Notes under the pieces: model-generated
Seen by the model: only the letters and a program-made list of their open reading frames with translations
Told to the model about the DNA's origin: nothing
The model's database searches: none
Source of the DNA: Lachnospiraceae bacterium
GTDB taxonomy: Bacteria; Bacillota; Clostridia; Lachnospirales; Lachnospiraceae
Length of the DNA: 44,119 nucleotides
NCBI GenBank assembly: GCA_015056885.1
Contig: SVFL01000021.1
Span: 1-44,119 of the forward strand
Reading direction: 5' to 3'
Program-made: the position numbers and the translations under genes
Part shown: piece by piece, positions 6,693-22,037 of the stretch
Layout of the letters: every line of letters begins with the position of its first letter
How positions within the stretch are numbered: position 1 is the first letter of the stretch

Positions 6693-9104
6693 ATGAAGAA
6701 AAAATATGAATTGGATTATACGCAACTGAAAAACAACTGCTCCCCCAGTGATTTTTCTTTTCAATCTACAGCTGAACTGACTCCGTTAGATGGAATTATT
6801 GGTCAGGAGCGGGCTGTAAAGGCTTTCGAGTTTGGTCTGGCAGTTAAAATGAAAGGCTATAATATTTATATGTCCGGTCCTTCCGGTACAGGGAAGACTA
6901 CATATGCCGTGAATAGTGCCCAAAAGCTGGCTGAAACGGAACCTGTTCCCAGAGATTGGTGTTATGTATATAATTTTGAAAATCCGATGAAACCGCAGGC
7001 AATCAGTTTTGAGGCAGGGATTGGCAAACATTTCAAAGATGATATGGCGGAGTTGGTTGTACAGGTTCAGAAAGAGTTGTCAAAAGCATTTCTTAGTGAA
7101 GATTATCAGCATCAGAAACTGGTGATTGTACATGGGTTTGAAGACAAACAGGATGAAATGTTTGACGAGATGAGTGTTCTTGCGGATGAGTATGACTTCA
7201 TGCTAAAGAGTATGGATTCCAGTATTTATTTTATTCCCATTGTAAACGGTGAACCGGTGGAAAATGAGAGTTATGATGTTCTGTCAGAGGAAGAGAAAGT
7301 AATGATAGAGAAAAAGAATCAGACTCTTCAGGAAAAAATTTCACCACTTATGAGGGAAATTCACAAACTGCGAAAAGAATGTGACAAGCAGGTAGAGGAA
7401 TTAAATCATAAAGTGGGAATGGCTGCGATTGGACATCATATAGAAGATTTGTTAGAAAATTATAAAGCTTATGACCGTGCGGTTTCCTATATCAATGATG
7501 TTCGGAAAGACATATTGGATAATTTGGACTATTTTGTGGAAGAAGAACAATCGGAGGAAGAGATGCTTTCAGCGTTACTTCCTTTGTTGGGCAAGAAGCA
7601 GGAAGAAGATATTACATTAAGATACCGTGTGAATCTGATTGTTGACCACTCTCAGACACAAGGGGCACCGGTAATGGTGACTTTTAATCCCACCTATAAT
7701 AATTTAATGGGTGAAATTGAATATGATAGCGAGTTCGGAAGCCTGACTACCGATTTTATGAAGATTAAGAGTGGATTGTTTCATCAGGCAAATGGTGGTT
7801 ATCTCATTGTTCAGGCCCATGATATTTTGTCTGTACCGCATGCATGGGATGCACTTCGAAGTGTGATTAAGACCAAAGAAATTGATATTGATTCCATAAG
7901 AGAAATGCAGGGTAGCACTGCGGCACCCGTCTTAAAACCGGAGCCTATTCCGATAGAGTTCAAGGTGATAATGATAGGAAGTACCTATTTTTACGATTTT
8001 TTGAGTGATTGTGATGAAGAATTTGATAAATTTTTCAAGATTCGTGCGGATTTTGATTATGAAATGCCTCGCACAAATGAAAATATGTTACAGATTACCC
8101 GGTTTATTAAGGGATTTGTAGATCGGGAGAAAACATTGGAATTTGATGTGAGTGCAATCTGTGAGATTATCGAATATTCATCTCGTTCGGTTTCGAATCA
8201 GGATAAATTGTCCACTCGTTTTAATTATTTAGCGGAGATTTTAGTGGAAGCATATACATGGGCAAAGCTGGAAAATGCATCGATTATAACGGTGGAACAT
8301 GTTCGCAAAGCCATTTATGAGAAAGAGCAGCGAATGAAACTGTATGAAGAAAAATTGGATGAAATGCTGGACGATGATGTTATTATGATAGATACCCAGG
8401 GTGCAAAAATCGGTCAGATTAATGGGCTTGCTGTATTGGATATGGGAAGTTATACCTTTGGTACACCATCCCGTATTACAGCGACTACCTATGTTGGTAA
8501 ATCAGGCATCGTCAATATCGAAAAAGAGGCTAGTATGAGCGGACATACTCATGATAAGGGAGTGCAGATTATTACCGGTTTTTTGGGGCAGACATATGCA
8601 CAGAAATTTCCTATGGCTTTATCCTGTCGAGTTTGTTTTGAACAAAACTACAATGGTATTGACGGGGACAGTGCCTCCAGTACGGAACTTTATTGTATTA
8701 TTTCTTCCCTTTCCGGATTGCCGATTGCTCAGAATCTGGCTGTAACGGGTTCTGTAAATCAAAAAGGGGAGATTCAGGCAATCGGCGGTGTTACGCAGAA
8801 AATCGAGGGATTCTTTAAACTGTGTAAAAAACGGGGACTTACCGGAGAACAGGGTGTTATCATACCGATTTCTAATGTCAAGGAACTTGTACTAAATGAT
8901 GAAGTAGTAGATGCAGTAAAAAAAGGCGTTTTTCATATTTATCCCATTTCACATATTGATGAGGGAATTGAACTGCTTATGAATTATCCGGCAGGTGAAA
9001 AGGATGAATATGGTGAATTTCCCAAGGACAGTGTGCACGGAAAAGTTTATGCGAAGCTCAAGGCTTTTGCGGAAGCGTCGAAGCCGGGGGAAGACGGTTG
9101 GTGA
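6693..9104 (+). CDS. ATP-dependent Lon-family protease, YcbZ/AAA_32 type
   Basis: 803 aa. Residues 1-60 form the lead-in, Walker A is GPSGTGKTT at 62-70, and a long helical insertion with charged coiled-coil character spans roughly 170-300. The AAA part continues with GGYLIVQAHD (Walker B region). The C-terminal Lon protease domain (about 560-790) has the catalytic Ser660 in DGDSAS and Lys703 in TQKIEGF. They are 43 residues apart, as in E. coli Lon (Ser679/Lys722). It lacks the N-terminal substrate-binding domain of classical Lon, and its size and order fit the YcbZ/LonH group, whose substrates are poorly known. The start is supported by GGAAGGAG upstream. It should be an active cytoplasmic protease. 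Confidence 0.92.
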   Translation: MKKKYELDYTQLKNNCSPSDFSFQSTAELTPLDGIIGQERAVKAFEFGLAVKMKGYNIYMSGPSGTGKTTYAVNSAQKLAETEPVPRDWCYVYNFENPMKPQAISFEAGIGKHFKDDMAELVVQVQKELSKAFLSEDYQHQKLVIVHGFEDKQDEMFDEMSVLADEYDFMLKSMDSSIYFIPIVNGEPVENESYDVLSEEEKVMIEKKNQTLQEKISPLMREIHKLRKECDKQVEELNHKVGMAAIGHHIEDLLENYKAYDRAVSYINDVRKDILDNLDYFVEEEQSEEEMLSALLPLLGKKQEEDITLRYRVNLIVDHSQTQGAPVMVTFNPTYNNLMGEIEYDSEFGSLTTDFMKIKSGLFHQANGGYLIVQAHDILSVPHAWDALRSVIKTKEIDIDSIREMQGSTAAPVLKPEPIPIEFKVIMIGSTYFYDFLSDCDEEFDKFFKIRADFDYEMPRTNENMLQITRFIKGFVDREKTLEFDVSAICEIIEYSSRSVSNQDKLSTRFNYLAEILVEAYTWAKLENASIITVEHVRKAIYEKEQRMKLYEEKLDEMLDDDVIMIDTQGAKIGQINGLAVLDMGSYTFGTPSRITATTYVGKSGIVNIEKEASMSGHTHDKGVQIITGFLGQTYAQKFPMALSCRVCFEQNYNGIDGDSASSTELYCIISSLSGLPIAQNLAVTGSVNQKGEIQAIGGVTQKIEGFFKLCKKRGLTGEQGVIIPISNVKELVLNDEVVDAVKKGVFHIYPISHIDEGIELLMNYPAGEKDEYGEFPKDSVHGKVYAKLKAFAEASKPGEDGW

Positions 9105-9134
9105 TAAATTAAGAGATAAAAGGATAAAAGATGT

Positions 9135-9815
9135 ATGACAGTACTTGTTGTTGAAGATGATGAAATTATTTCAGAAGGGTTAAGTATATCTCTGGAACAG
9201 GAAGGGTATCAGGTACTTAAAGCGACTACACAGGCACAGGCGATAAAGTTGATTCAATCGGATACCGCTATTGATATCAGTCTGTTGGACGTAAATCTTC
9301 CGGATGGCGATGGATATACCATATGTAAGGAGATTCGGAAAAAGAGTCAGATGCCGATTATCTTTCTGACAGCATGTGATGATGAGATACATACGGTTCT
9401 TGCGTTAGAACAGGGGGCGGATGACTATATTGCAAAGCCTTTTCGAATAAGGGAACTTCTTGCTCGAATGAAGGCGATTCTTAGAAGAAGCGGCAATGCA
9501 GTGGTTTTGCAGGATGCATCAGTCGTCAATGTGGGTGATGCTCAGGTAAATATAAATACAGCCAAGGTTTATAGAGCGAATGAAGAGATTGTACTTACTG
9601 CTATGGAATACAAATTATTATTGATTTTTATTCAACACAGAGGAGAGATTATTTCCAGACAACAGATTTTGTCACGTATATGGGATGATGCAGGGGATTT
9701 TGTGAACGATAATACTTTGAGTGTATATGTCAAACGTCTTAGGAAAAAATTGGGAGATTCGGAGGAAAGTCAGCTGATACAAACAGTGCGGGGAATCGGA
9801 TATCGTATGGATTAG
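9135..9815 (+). CDS. OmpR/PhoB-family response regulator
   Basis: 226 aa. The receiver has EDDE at residues 7-10, the phospho-acceptor Asp52 in SLLDVNLPDGDG, the conserved Thr in FLTA and Lys in AKPF. A winged-helix effector follows (about 130-224), ending in the family signature VKRLRKKLGD then VRGIGYRMD. It lies 30 bp after the protease gene and 25 bp before a sensor kinase, and the MacB-type ABC transporter follows. That order is typical of BceRS/VncRS-like systems in which the regulator drives the transporter. The likely target is the repeat-rich promoter at 10825-10908. Confidence 0.93.
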   Translation: MTVLVVEDDEIISEGLSISLEQEGYQVLKATTQAQAIKLIQSDTAIDISLLDVNLPDGDGYTICKEIRKKSQMPIIFLTACDDEIHTVLALEQGADDYIAKPFRIRELLARMKAILRRSGNAVVLQDASVVNVGDAQVNINTAKVYRANEEIVLTAMEYKLLLIFIQHRGEIISRQQILSRIWDDAGDFVNDNTLSVYVKRLRKKLGDSEESQLIQTVRGIGYRMD

Positions 9816-9840
9816 CTGAAGGGATAATTTAAGAGATAAA

Positions 9841-10815
9841 ATGGAATTTAAGATACAATTGATTGTGGCAGGAATTGCGGCGGTTCTTTGCATTGTTATC
9901 AGACAACCGTGGGTTATGTGTGCTGTTTTAAGCATTGCGTTGTTAACAAATCTGACAGTCAGTCTGGTTGAGCAAAAAAAGAGAGAGCGTAAGATAGATG
10001 AGTTGACATTATATCTTATGAAAGTGCAGGATAATCTGGAATTGCCGGCTGCTGAGTCTGCAAATGAGGGACGACTGGGAATACTCCAAAGTGAGATTTA
10101 TAAGTTGGTAGTTCAACTGAAGGAACTGTATTCAGTTGAGCGCAAGCAAAAGAAATATATGGTGGATATGTTATCTGATATTTCTCATCAGATTAAAACG
10201 CCAATGACAGCCATTACACTTATGACAGAACTTCTTGCAGCGCCGGAGCTTTCTGATGAGAAGAGAATGGATTATGTAGAAAAGATTAATCAGCAGACGA
10301 ACCGAATTACCTGGTTGGTAAGAAATCTTTTGACTCTGTCTCAGTTGGAAGCAGAAATGCTGGAGTTGAAGAGAGAAGAGATTGGGTTAAGAGAAATGTT
10401 AGACCCCATTACAGATACCTTTGAAATAATGGCAGAGGTAAAAGGGGTAGAACTTTATATGGATTGTTCAGAAGAAATTCATATCAGCTGTGATAAGCAG
10501 TGGACGAGGGAAGCGATATCCAATATTGTAAAAAACTGTATTGAACACACTGAGGAAGGCGGCAGTGTTCGTATATCTGTTGTGCAGAATAATCTTGCGA
10601 CTGAAATCCTCATTCAGGATACCGGAGAGGGTATTCCCAAAGAGCATCTTCCCAATATATTTAAAAGATTTTTCAAAGCTCCCGGATCATCAAATAGTAG
10701 TGTGGGAATTGGACTTTCTATGTCAAAACAAATAATTATGCGACAAAACGGGACCATCAATGTGGAGAGCAGTGTAGGAGAAGGTAGTAAGTTTGTAATT
10801 AAAATGTATAGGTGA
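9841..10815 (+). CDS. Sensor histidine kinase with short intramembrane sensor
   Basis: 324 aa. Two membrane helices (about residues 5-20 and 25-42) are joined by only a few residues, so there is almost no extracytoplasmic domain. This is the plan of intramembrane-sensing kinases that read the state of a partner ABC permease. The phospho-acceptor is His116 in SDISHQIKTPMTAI. The ATPase domain shows IVKNCIEHTEEG (N box), DTGEGIP (G1) and GIGLSMSK (G2). It pairs with the regulator 25 bp upstream. The big extracellular loops of the downstream FtsX-like permease are the likely sensor surface, by analogy with Bce systems. Confidence 0.92.
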   Translation: MEFKIQLIVAGIAAVLCIVIRQPWVMCAVLSIALLTNLTVSLVEQKKRERKIDELTLYLMKVQDNLELPAAESANEGRLGILQSEIYKLVVQLKELYSVERKQKKYMVDMLSDISHQIKTPMTAITLMTELLAAPELSDEKRMDYVEKINQQTNRITWLVRNLLTLSQLEAEMLELKREEIGLREMLDPITDTFEIMAEVKGVELYMDCSEEIHISCDKQWTREAISNIVKNCIEHTEEGGSVRISVVQNNLATEILIQDTGEGIPKEHLPNIFKRFFKAPGSSNSSVGIGLSMSKQIIMRQNGTINVESSVGEGSKFVIKMYR

Positions 10816-10824
10816 CAAGAGAGA

Positions 10825-10860
10825 TGACTTCCGGATGATGTAAAGTGACTAAAATGTCAC
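10825..10860 (+). promoter_or_regulatory. Candidate operator for the OmpR-type regulator
   Basis: TGACT occurs at 10825-10829 and 10846-10850, exactly 21 bp apart. GTGAC (10845-10849) and GTCAC (10856-10860) form a perfect inverted repeat with a 6-nt centre. A further AGTCA lies at 10877-10881. The group ends about 42 bp upstream of the -10 of the ABC operon, where an activator would sit. Confidence 0.45.
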
Positions 10861-10899
10861 GAAAAATTCATCAGGGAGTCATTTGCTTTGTCGGGAATT

Positions 10900-10908
10900 T
10901 GCTATAAT
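10900..10908 (+). promoter_or_regulatory. Extended -10 promoter of the MacB-type ABC operon
   Basis: TGCTATAAT is an extended -10 with a perfect TATAAT at 10903-10908. No good -35 is present at 17 bp, which fits regulation by the upstream response regulator. The leader to the ATG at 10964 is about 50 nt. Confidence 0.65.
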
Positions 10909-10963
10909 GAATTCAAGCTTGTGAAAACAACTGCTGAGAAAAGAAATTTAGGAGAATAATAAA

Positions 10964-11662
10964 ATGGAAATTTTGAGATGTGAACATTTGACTAAGGAAT
11001 ACGGATCCGGAAATACAAAAATCAAAGCACTTGATGATGTGTCTTTTAGTGTGGAGAAGGGAGAATTTGTTTCTATTGTGGGTCCTTCCGGAAGTGGGAA
11101 GTCTACACTTCTTCATATTCTTGGAGGAGTGGATAAGCCGACTGATGGAAAGGTGTTTATTGAGAATACAGATATGCATGGTCTGAAGGAGGATAAACTG
11201 GCAATTTTTAGAAGAAGACAGATTGGTCTCATTTATCAGTTTTATAATCTGATGCCGGTGTTAAATGTAGATGAAAATATTTTACTTCCTCATTTGTTGG
11301 ATGGTCGCAAGATGGACAAGGAAAGACTGGATATGATTGTGGAGCAGATTGGTCTTACTGATAGAAGAAAGAATCTTCCCAGCCAGTTGTCCGGGGGACA
11401 GCAACAGCGAGTGTCAATCGGAAGAGCTATGTTTAATCGTCCGGCGATTGTGCTTGCAGACGAACCCACCGGTAATCTGGACAGAAAAAACGGGTATGAG
11501 ATCATGGAACTTTTAAAAAAGTCCAACCGTGAATATAAGCAGACTTTGATTTTGATTACACATGATGAAAGCATCGCATTGCAGGCGGATAGAATTCTTT
11601 ACATTGAAGATGGACGACTTACAAAGGATGAAAGAATCCGTGTGCTTGGAGGGGATAATTAA
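10964..11662 (+). CDS. ABC transporter ATP-binding protein (MacB/LolD type)
   Basis: 232 aa ATPase of the type VII (mechanotransmission) class. Walker A is GPSGSGKST (residues 40-48), the Q-loop is in IYQFYNLMP, the signature is LSGGQQQRVSIGRA, Walker B and D-loop are VLADEPTGNLD, and the switch His is in LITHDES. The start has AGGAG upstream at good spacing. Its stop overlaps the permease start by one base (TAATG), which indicates translational coupling. With the two-component system it forms a four-gene unit of the kind that responds to antimicrobial peptides or envelope stress; the specific substrate is inferred only at that level. Confidence 0.94.
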   Translation: MEILRCEHLTKEYGSGNTKIKALDDVSFSVEKGEFVSIVGPSGSGKSTLLHILGGVDKPTDGKVFIENTDMHGLKEDKLAIFRRRQIGLIYQFYNLMPVLNVDENILLPHLLDGRKMDKERLDMIVEQIGLTDRRKNLPSQLSGGQQQRVSIGRAMFNRPAIVLADEPTGNLDRKNGYEIMELLKKSNREYKQTLILITHDESIALQADRILYIEDGRLTKDERIRVLGGDN

Positions 11663-14463
11663 TGGGTAACTATAAAATAGTACATAAAGTAACTAAAGAA
11701 TATATGATGAGAAACAAAAAAAGAACCATAACGACCCTTCTTGGTATTGTATTTATGGTGATGCTTATGACTTGTGTATTTGTTGGAAAGGATACGGCAA
11801 TCCGTTATCTGGAAGAACTGGCAACTTTGGAACGGGGCAGTTGGCATATTAATGTGTATGACGTAACAGATGATGAGTATAAGCAAATCAGTAACCTGGA
11901 TGATGTGGAACAGATTGGTGTATCTGTGAATCTGGATTATGCAATGTTTGCGCAAACAGCCAATGTAAACAGACCTTATATTCAAATCAAAAGTTATAGT
12001 GAGGGTGCTTTTGAACTGCATAAAATAAATGTTGTAGAAGGCAGACTGCCACAGACGGAGAATGAGATTGTTCTCAACAGGGAAGCAGTAGAGGATGGAG
12101 CAGATATTCACATTGGAGATATTATAGAAGCAAGAACATTTAAACGATATATTGGTAAGGCCATAGATCAGGAAACTACAACAATGTTTGCCGGGGGATT
12201 TCAGGTGGCTCCGGGACAGTGTTTGGAGGCACCGGCAGGCTTCCCTTACTATGGGGAAAATGATGATTTCTATGAGAAGATTGAGTATAGTGGTGCTGCT
12301 AATACTTATGAGATTGTAGGTTTTATCGAGAAACCTTCTTTTGAAAAGAGAGATGCTGCAGGATATACGGCACTCACTTATAATGATGGAGTGCAGATTA
12401 GTGGGAGTGAAAAAAATATATCCATTCGATTTGACCTTAAGAGGAATGGTGATTATGATACAGCTGTGGAAAAGATTGTTGGAGCAGACTGCGAAATGGA
12501 ATACAATAGTATGCTTCTGGCTTTTTCCGCTAATTCAAAGGATTCTACCATTAATGGTATTGTTATTTTTATGAGTGTATTCTTTGTGGTACTTATTGTA
12601 GCTGCGTCTGTTGTGTTGATTTATAATGTATTTAATATGTCGTTTGAAGAGAGAACAAAGTATTTAGGTATGCTTTCATCGGTGGGAGCAACAGGTAAGC
12701 AGAAAAGAAGCAGTGTGTATTATGAGGCATTTTCATTACTTGTAGTTGGTCTTCCGGCAGGATTTGTAATGGGACTTTTGGTGGTGAAGATTGGTATGAT
12801 GGCATTAAAGCCTCATTTAGATACACTTTTGGGGATGTATGCAAGTACGAGCATTGACAGAGTTTCACTTGAGATTTCATTAGTAGGGGTAGCATTTATC
12901 GTAGTATTATCCGGTGTAACTGTTTGGATATCTGCATATCTTCCGGCCAGAAAGATTGGCAAGATTGGACCAATAGAATGTATTAGAGGTAATGTCGGCA
13001 GGGGAGCCAAAAAACGTTCCGTGAACAAGCTTGCAATGGGATTGTTTGGTGCGGAAGGATTACTTGCAGTAAATTCCATAAGCCGGGAAAAAAAGAAGAC
13101 CAGAGGATTAATCGGAGCGGTTACAATGTTTATGATTGTGCTGATTATTACAACCTATTCTTCAAAGGCGCTTACTACGATTGTGAATTATGCTATGTCA
13201 GAGGATGGAACTATCAATGTTAAGATGGAATCGGACTTTATGGCTACGGTATATATGAATGATTTGGCACAACCGGATTATAAGGAATTAAAAGAAAGAG
13301 TGTTGAATGATGAATCAGTAGAATCCTGTGTGGAGTATTATAACGGAATGTTTCTTGGACGGGGAGATAGTAGTATATTAAGCCAAGAATATCTGGATGC
13401 GTGTACCGGTGTTATGGATGCTTATGGAGTTTCTACAGAAGAGCAGAATGAGTATATAAAGAATCTTCAGCCCCATGTAAATTTTATTGGTTTTGATGAT
13501 GTTATGTTAGAGAAAATAGTGGAGCTTACAGGTGCGGATAAGAGTATTATGTATAATGAAAATGTAAAACCTGTTATTATCATGCAAACCGGAGAAGTAT
13601 CAACAAAGAACATGCGCTTTACAGGAAGCAAGGAGGCTGATTTTAAATTTTATGAGATTGAGCAGATGTCAAAGGTTGGAGTGGGAGAGACTTTTGAGGT
13701 GAGTATTTTAAATGGAGCGACTCAAGGGCATGAGAGTGTTCCGGTGGTGGTAGCAGGATATGCTACAAATAATCAGCTTCAAGAGTATTTTACGTTTCAT
13801 TCAGACATGCTTTGGCTGATTACAGATTGTGAGACGGTGCAGGAATTGGTTGATGTGGAATTGGTTGGCGAGGGAGCAGATTTACATAATTATTCCAAGA
13901 ATTTATATATTAAATTTCATGACAAATCCTCTCAATTATATAGTGACTTAAATTCCATGCATCTTGAGACAATGGGAAGTGATGTGTGGGAAGGGTTGAT
14001 TGTACTTTCCAGTAGCCTGTTTGATATGGAGACGATTACTTCTGCCATTAATGCAGTAATTGAAATATTACTTAAATGCTTTGTGGCACTTACATCTGTA
14101 ATATGTCTGTTAAATCTTTATAATTCTACAAAAGGACGAATTACAGGCAGAAGAAAGGAGCTTGCGATTCTTCGTTCCATGGGGATGACGGAGAGACAGA
14201 TGAGAAAAATGCTTCTTCTTGAAGGCGGTTGCGTGCTTATGAGAAGTGTGATGATTGCGATAATAGTTACAACTCCTGTGCTTATTATGATTGAGAAAGT
14301 TCTTGTGGAATTGTTTGGACAGATAAACTTGGGGGCACCGGTAGGTGTGTATCTGGTAGCAGCTACAACCGCAGCGATAGCACTTATGGCAGTTATAATT
14401 TCTGCACATAATCGGGAAAAGAGTGCTAATATTCTGGAGGATATTCGAAAGGAAAGTATATAA
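11662..14463 (+). CDS. FtsX-like ABC transporter permease, large
   Basis: 933 aa. TM1 (about residues 23-42) is followed by a long extracellular domain (to about 295), then three helices forming the first FtsX core (300-430). A fifth helix lies near 490, followed by a second extracellular domain of about 270 residues and a second FtsX core near 790-925. This eight-helix double-FtsX plan is about 200-300 residues longer than BceB and is common in Firmicute MacB-like exporters. The cytoplasmic linker carries the usual LPARKIGKIGPIECIRG sequence. It works with the ATPase whose gene it overlaps. The two large extracellular domains are the probable ligand or substrate contact sites. Confidence 0.92.
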   Translation: MGNYKIVHKVTKEYMMRNKKRTITTLLGIVFMVMLMTCVFVGKDTAIRYLEELATLERGSWHINVYDVTDDEYKQISNLDDVEQIGVSVNLDYAMFAQTANVNRPYIQIKSYSEGAFELHKINVVEGRLPQTENEIVLNREAVEDGADIHIGDIIEARTFKRYIGKAIDQETTTMFAGGFQVAPGQCLEAPAGFPYYGENDDFYEKIEYSGAANTYEIVGFIEKPSFEKRDAAGYTALTYNDGVQISGSEKNISIRFDLKRNGDYDTAVEKIVGADCEMEYNSMLLAFSANSKDSTINGIVIFMSVFFVVLIVAASVVLIYNVFNMSFEERTKYLGMLSSVGATGKQKRSSVYYEAFSLLVVGLPAGFVMGLLVVKIGMMALKPHLDTLLGMYASTSIDRVSLEISLVGVAFIVVLSGVTVWISAYLPARKIGKIGPIECIRGNVGRGAKKRSVNKLAMGLFGAEGLLAVNSISREKKKTRGLIGAVTMFMIVLIITTYSSKALTTIVNYAMSEDGTINVKMESDFMATVYMNDLAQPDYKELKERVLNDESVESCVEYYNGMFLGRGDSSILSQEYLDACTGVMDAYGVSTEEQNEYIKNLQPHVNFIGFDDVMLEKIVELTGADKSIMYNENVKPVIIMQTGEVSTKNMRFTGSKEADFKFYEIEQMSKVGVGETFEVSILNGATQGHESVPVVVAGYATNNQLQEYFTFHSDMLWLITDCETVQELVDVELVGEGADLHNYSKNLYIKFHDKSSQLYSDLNSMHLETMGSDVWEGLIVLSSSLFDMETITSAINAVIEILLKCFVALTSVICLLNLYNSTKGRITGRRKELAILRSMGMTERQMRKMLLLEGGCVLMRSVMIAIIVTTPVLIMIEKVLVELFGQINLGAPVGVYLVAATTAAIALMAVIISAHNREKSANILEDIRKESI

Positions 14464-14534
14464 AGTGCTGTTATGTTATGTGGCATTATGTAAGTAAATA
14501 TTGTGTTGTATACTAACTGTAAGTGCTAATTTTG

Positions 14535-14575
14535 AGAGAGAGGTACAGATATAAATGAATCTGACCTCTCTTTTT
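14535..14575 (+). terminator. Intrinsic terminator after the MacB-type operon
   Basis: AGAGAGGTACAGAT pairs with ATCTGACCTCTCT around an 8-nt loop, with one bulged base, and runs into TTTTT. It separates the ABC operon from the galactanase gene. The rest of the 14464-14726 gap holds this terminator, the galactanase promoter and its palindrome. Confidence 0.85.
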
Positions 14576-14633
14576 GGTATAAATAGATAAAATACAATTC
14601 AAAAGATTGTTGAAATGTACGACAAAAAACTCC

Positions 14634-14662
14634 TTGTGAAAAAGTTTTCAGAATGATAAGAT
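14634..14662 (+). promoter_or_regulatory. Promoter of the galactanase gene
   Basis: TTGTGA (14634-14639), a 17-bp spacer and TAAGAT (14657-14662), with TG at 14654-14655 giving an extended -10. Transcription would begin near 14669, directly in front of the palindrome at 14675. Confidence 0.5.
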
Positions 14663-14674
14663 TAAAGCAAGAGA

Positions 14675-14692
14675 TGCGCAAGCGGTTGCGCA
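14675..14692. promoter_or_regulatory. LacI-type palindromic operator before the galactanase gene
   Basis: TGCGCAA and TTGCGCA are perfect 7-bp inverted repeats around GCGG. A second, overlapping imperfect dyad continues to about 14705 (TTGCGCAACGGTTGTTCAA). Symmetric sites with CG-containing centres are typical of LacI/GalR-family repressors. The site would cover the first transcribed bases and lies before the GGGAGG ribosome site, so a bound repressor would block expression. No LacI-family gene is in the window. Confidence 0.5.
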
Positions 14693-14723
14693 ACGGTTGT
14701 TCAACTTTTTTCAGGGAGGTTAA

Positions 14724-21878
<7,155 letters not shown>

Positions 21879-21910
21879 TTTTAGAAAGTCAAAATAACAT
21901 GTAAAGAAAG

Positions 21911-21937
21911 GCGGTGTTCATAAGAATGCCGCTTTTT
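21911..21937 (+). terminator. Intrinsic terminator after the galactanase gene
   Basis: GCGGTGTTC and GAATGCCGC form a 9-bp stem (two G-U pairs) around ATAA, followed by TTTTT. The galactanase is therefore a single-gene transcript. Confidence 0.85.
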
Positions 21938-21970
21938 CTGTGCAGAATAGAGGAATTTTAGGTTTGTCTG

Positions 21971-21999
21971 TTGTTTTGTGTGGAAAATTAATGTAAAAT
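21971..21999 (+). promoter_or_regulatory. Promoter of the DUF362-to-binding-protein operon
   Basis: TTGTTT (21971-21976), a 17-bp spacer and TAAAAT (21994-21999). The ATG at 22038 follows a GGAGGAAG ribosome site. No other promoter or terminator is evident up to 28575, so this may serve all seven genes. Confidence 0.45.
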
Positions 22000-22037
22000 A
22001 TGAGAATATACATTCGTAATATATAGGAGGAAGAACT

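Noticed and set aside
11659..12111. 150-codon minus-strand frame inside the FtsX permease gene
   Set aside because: It is an antisense shadow of a well-supported gene, with no ribosome site and atypical composition.
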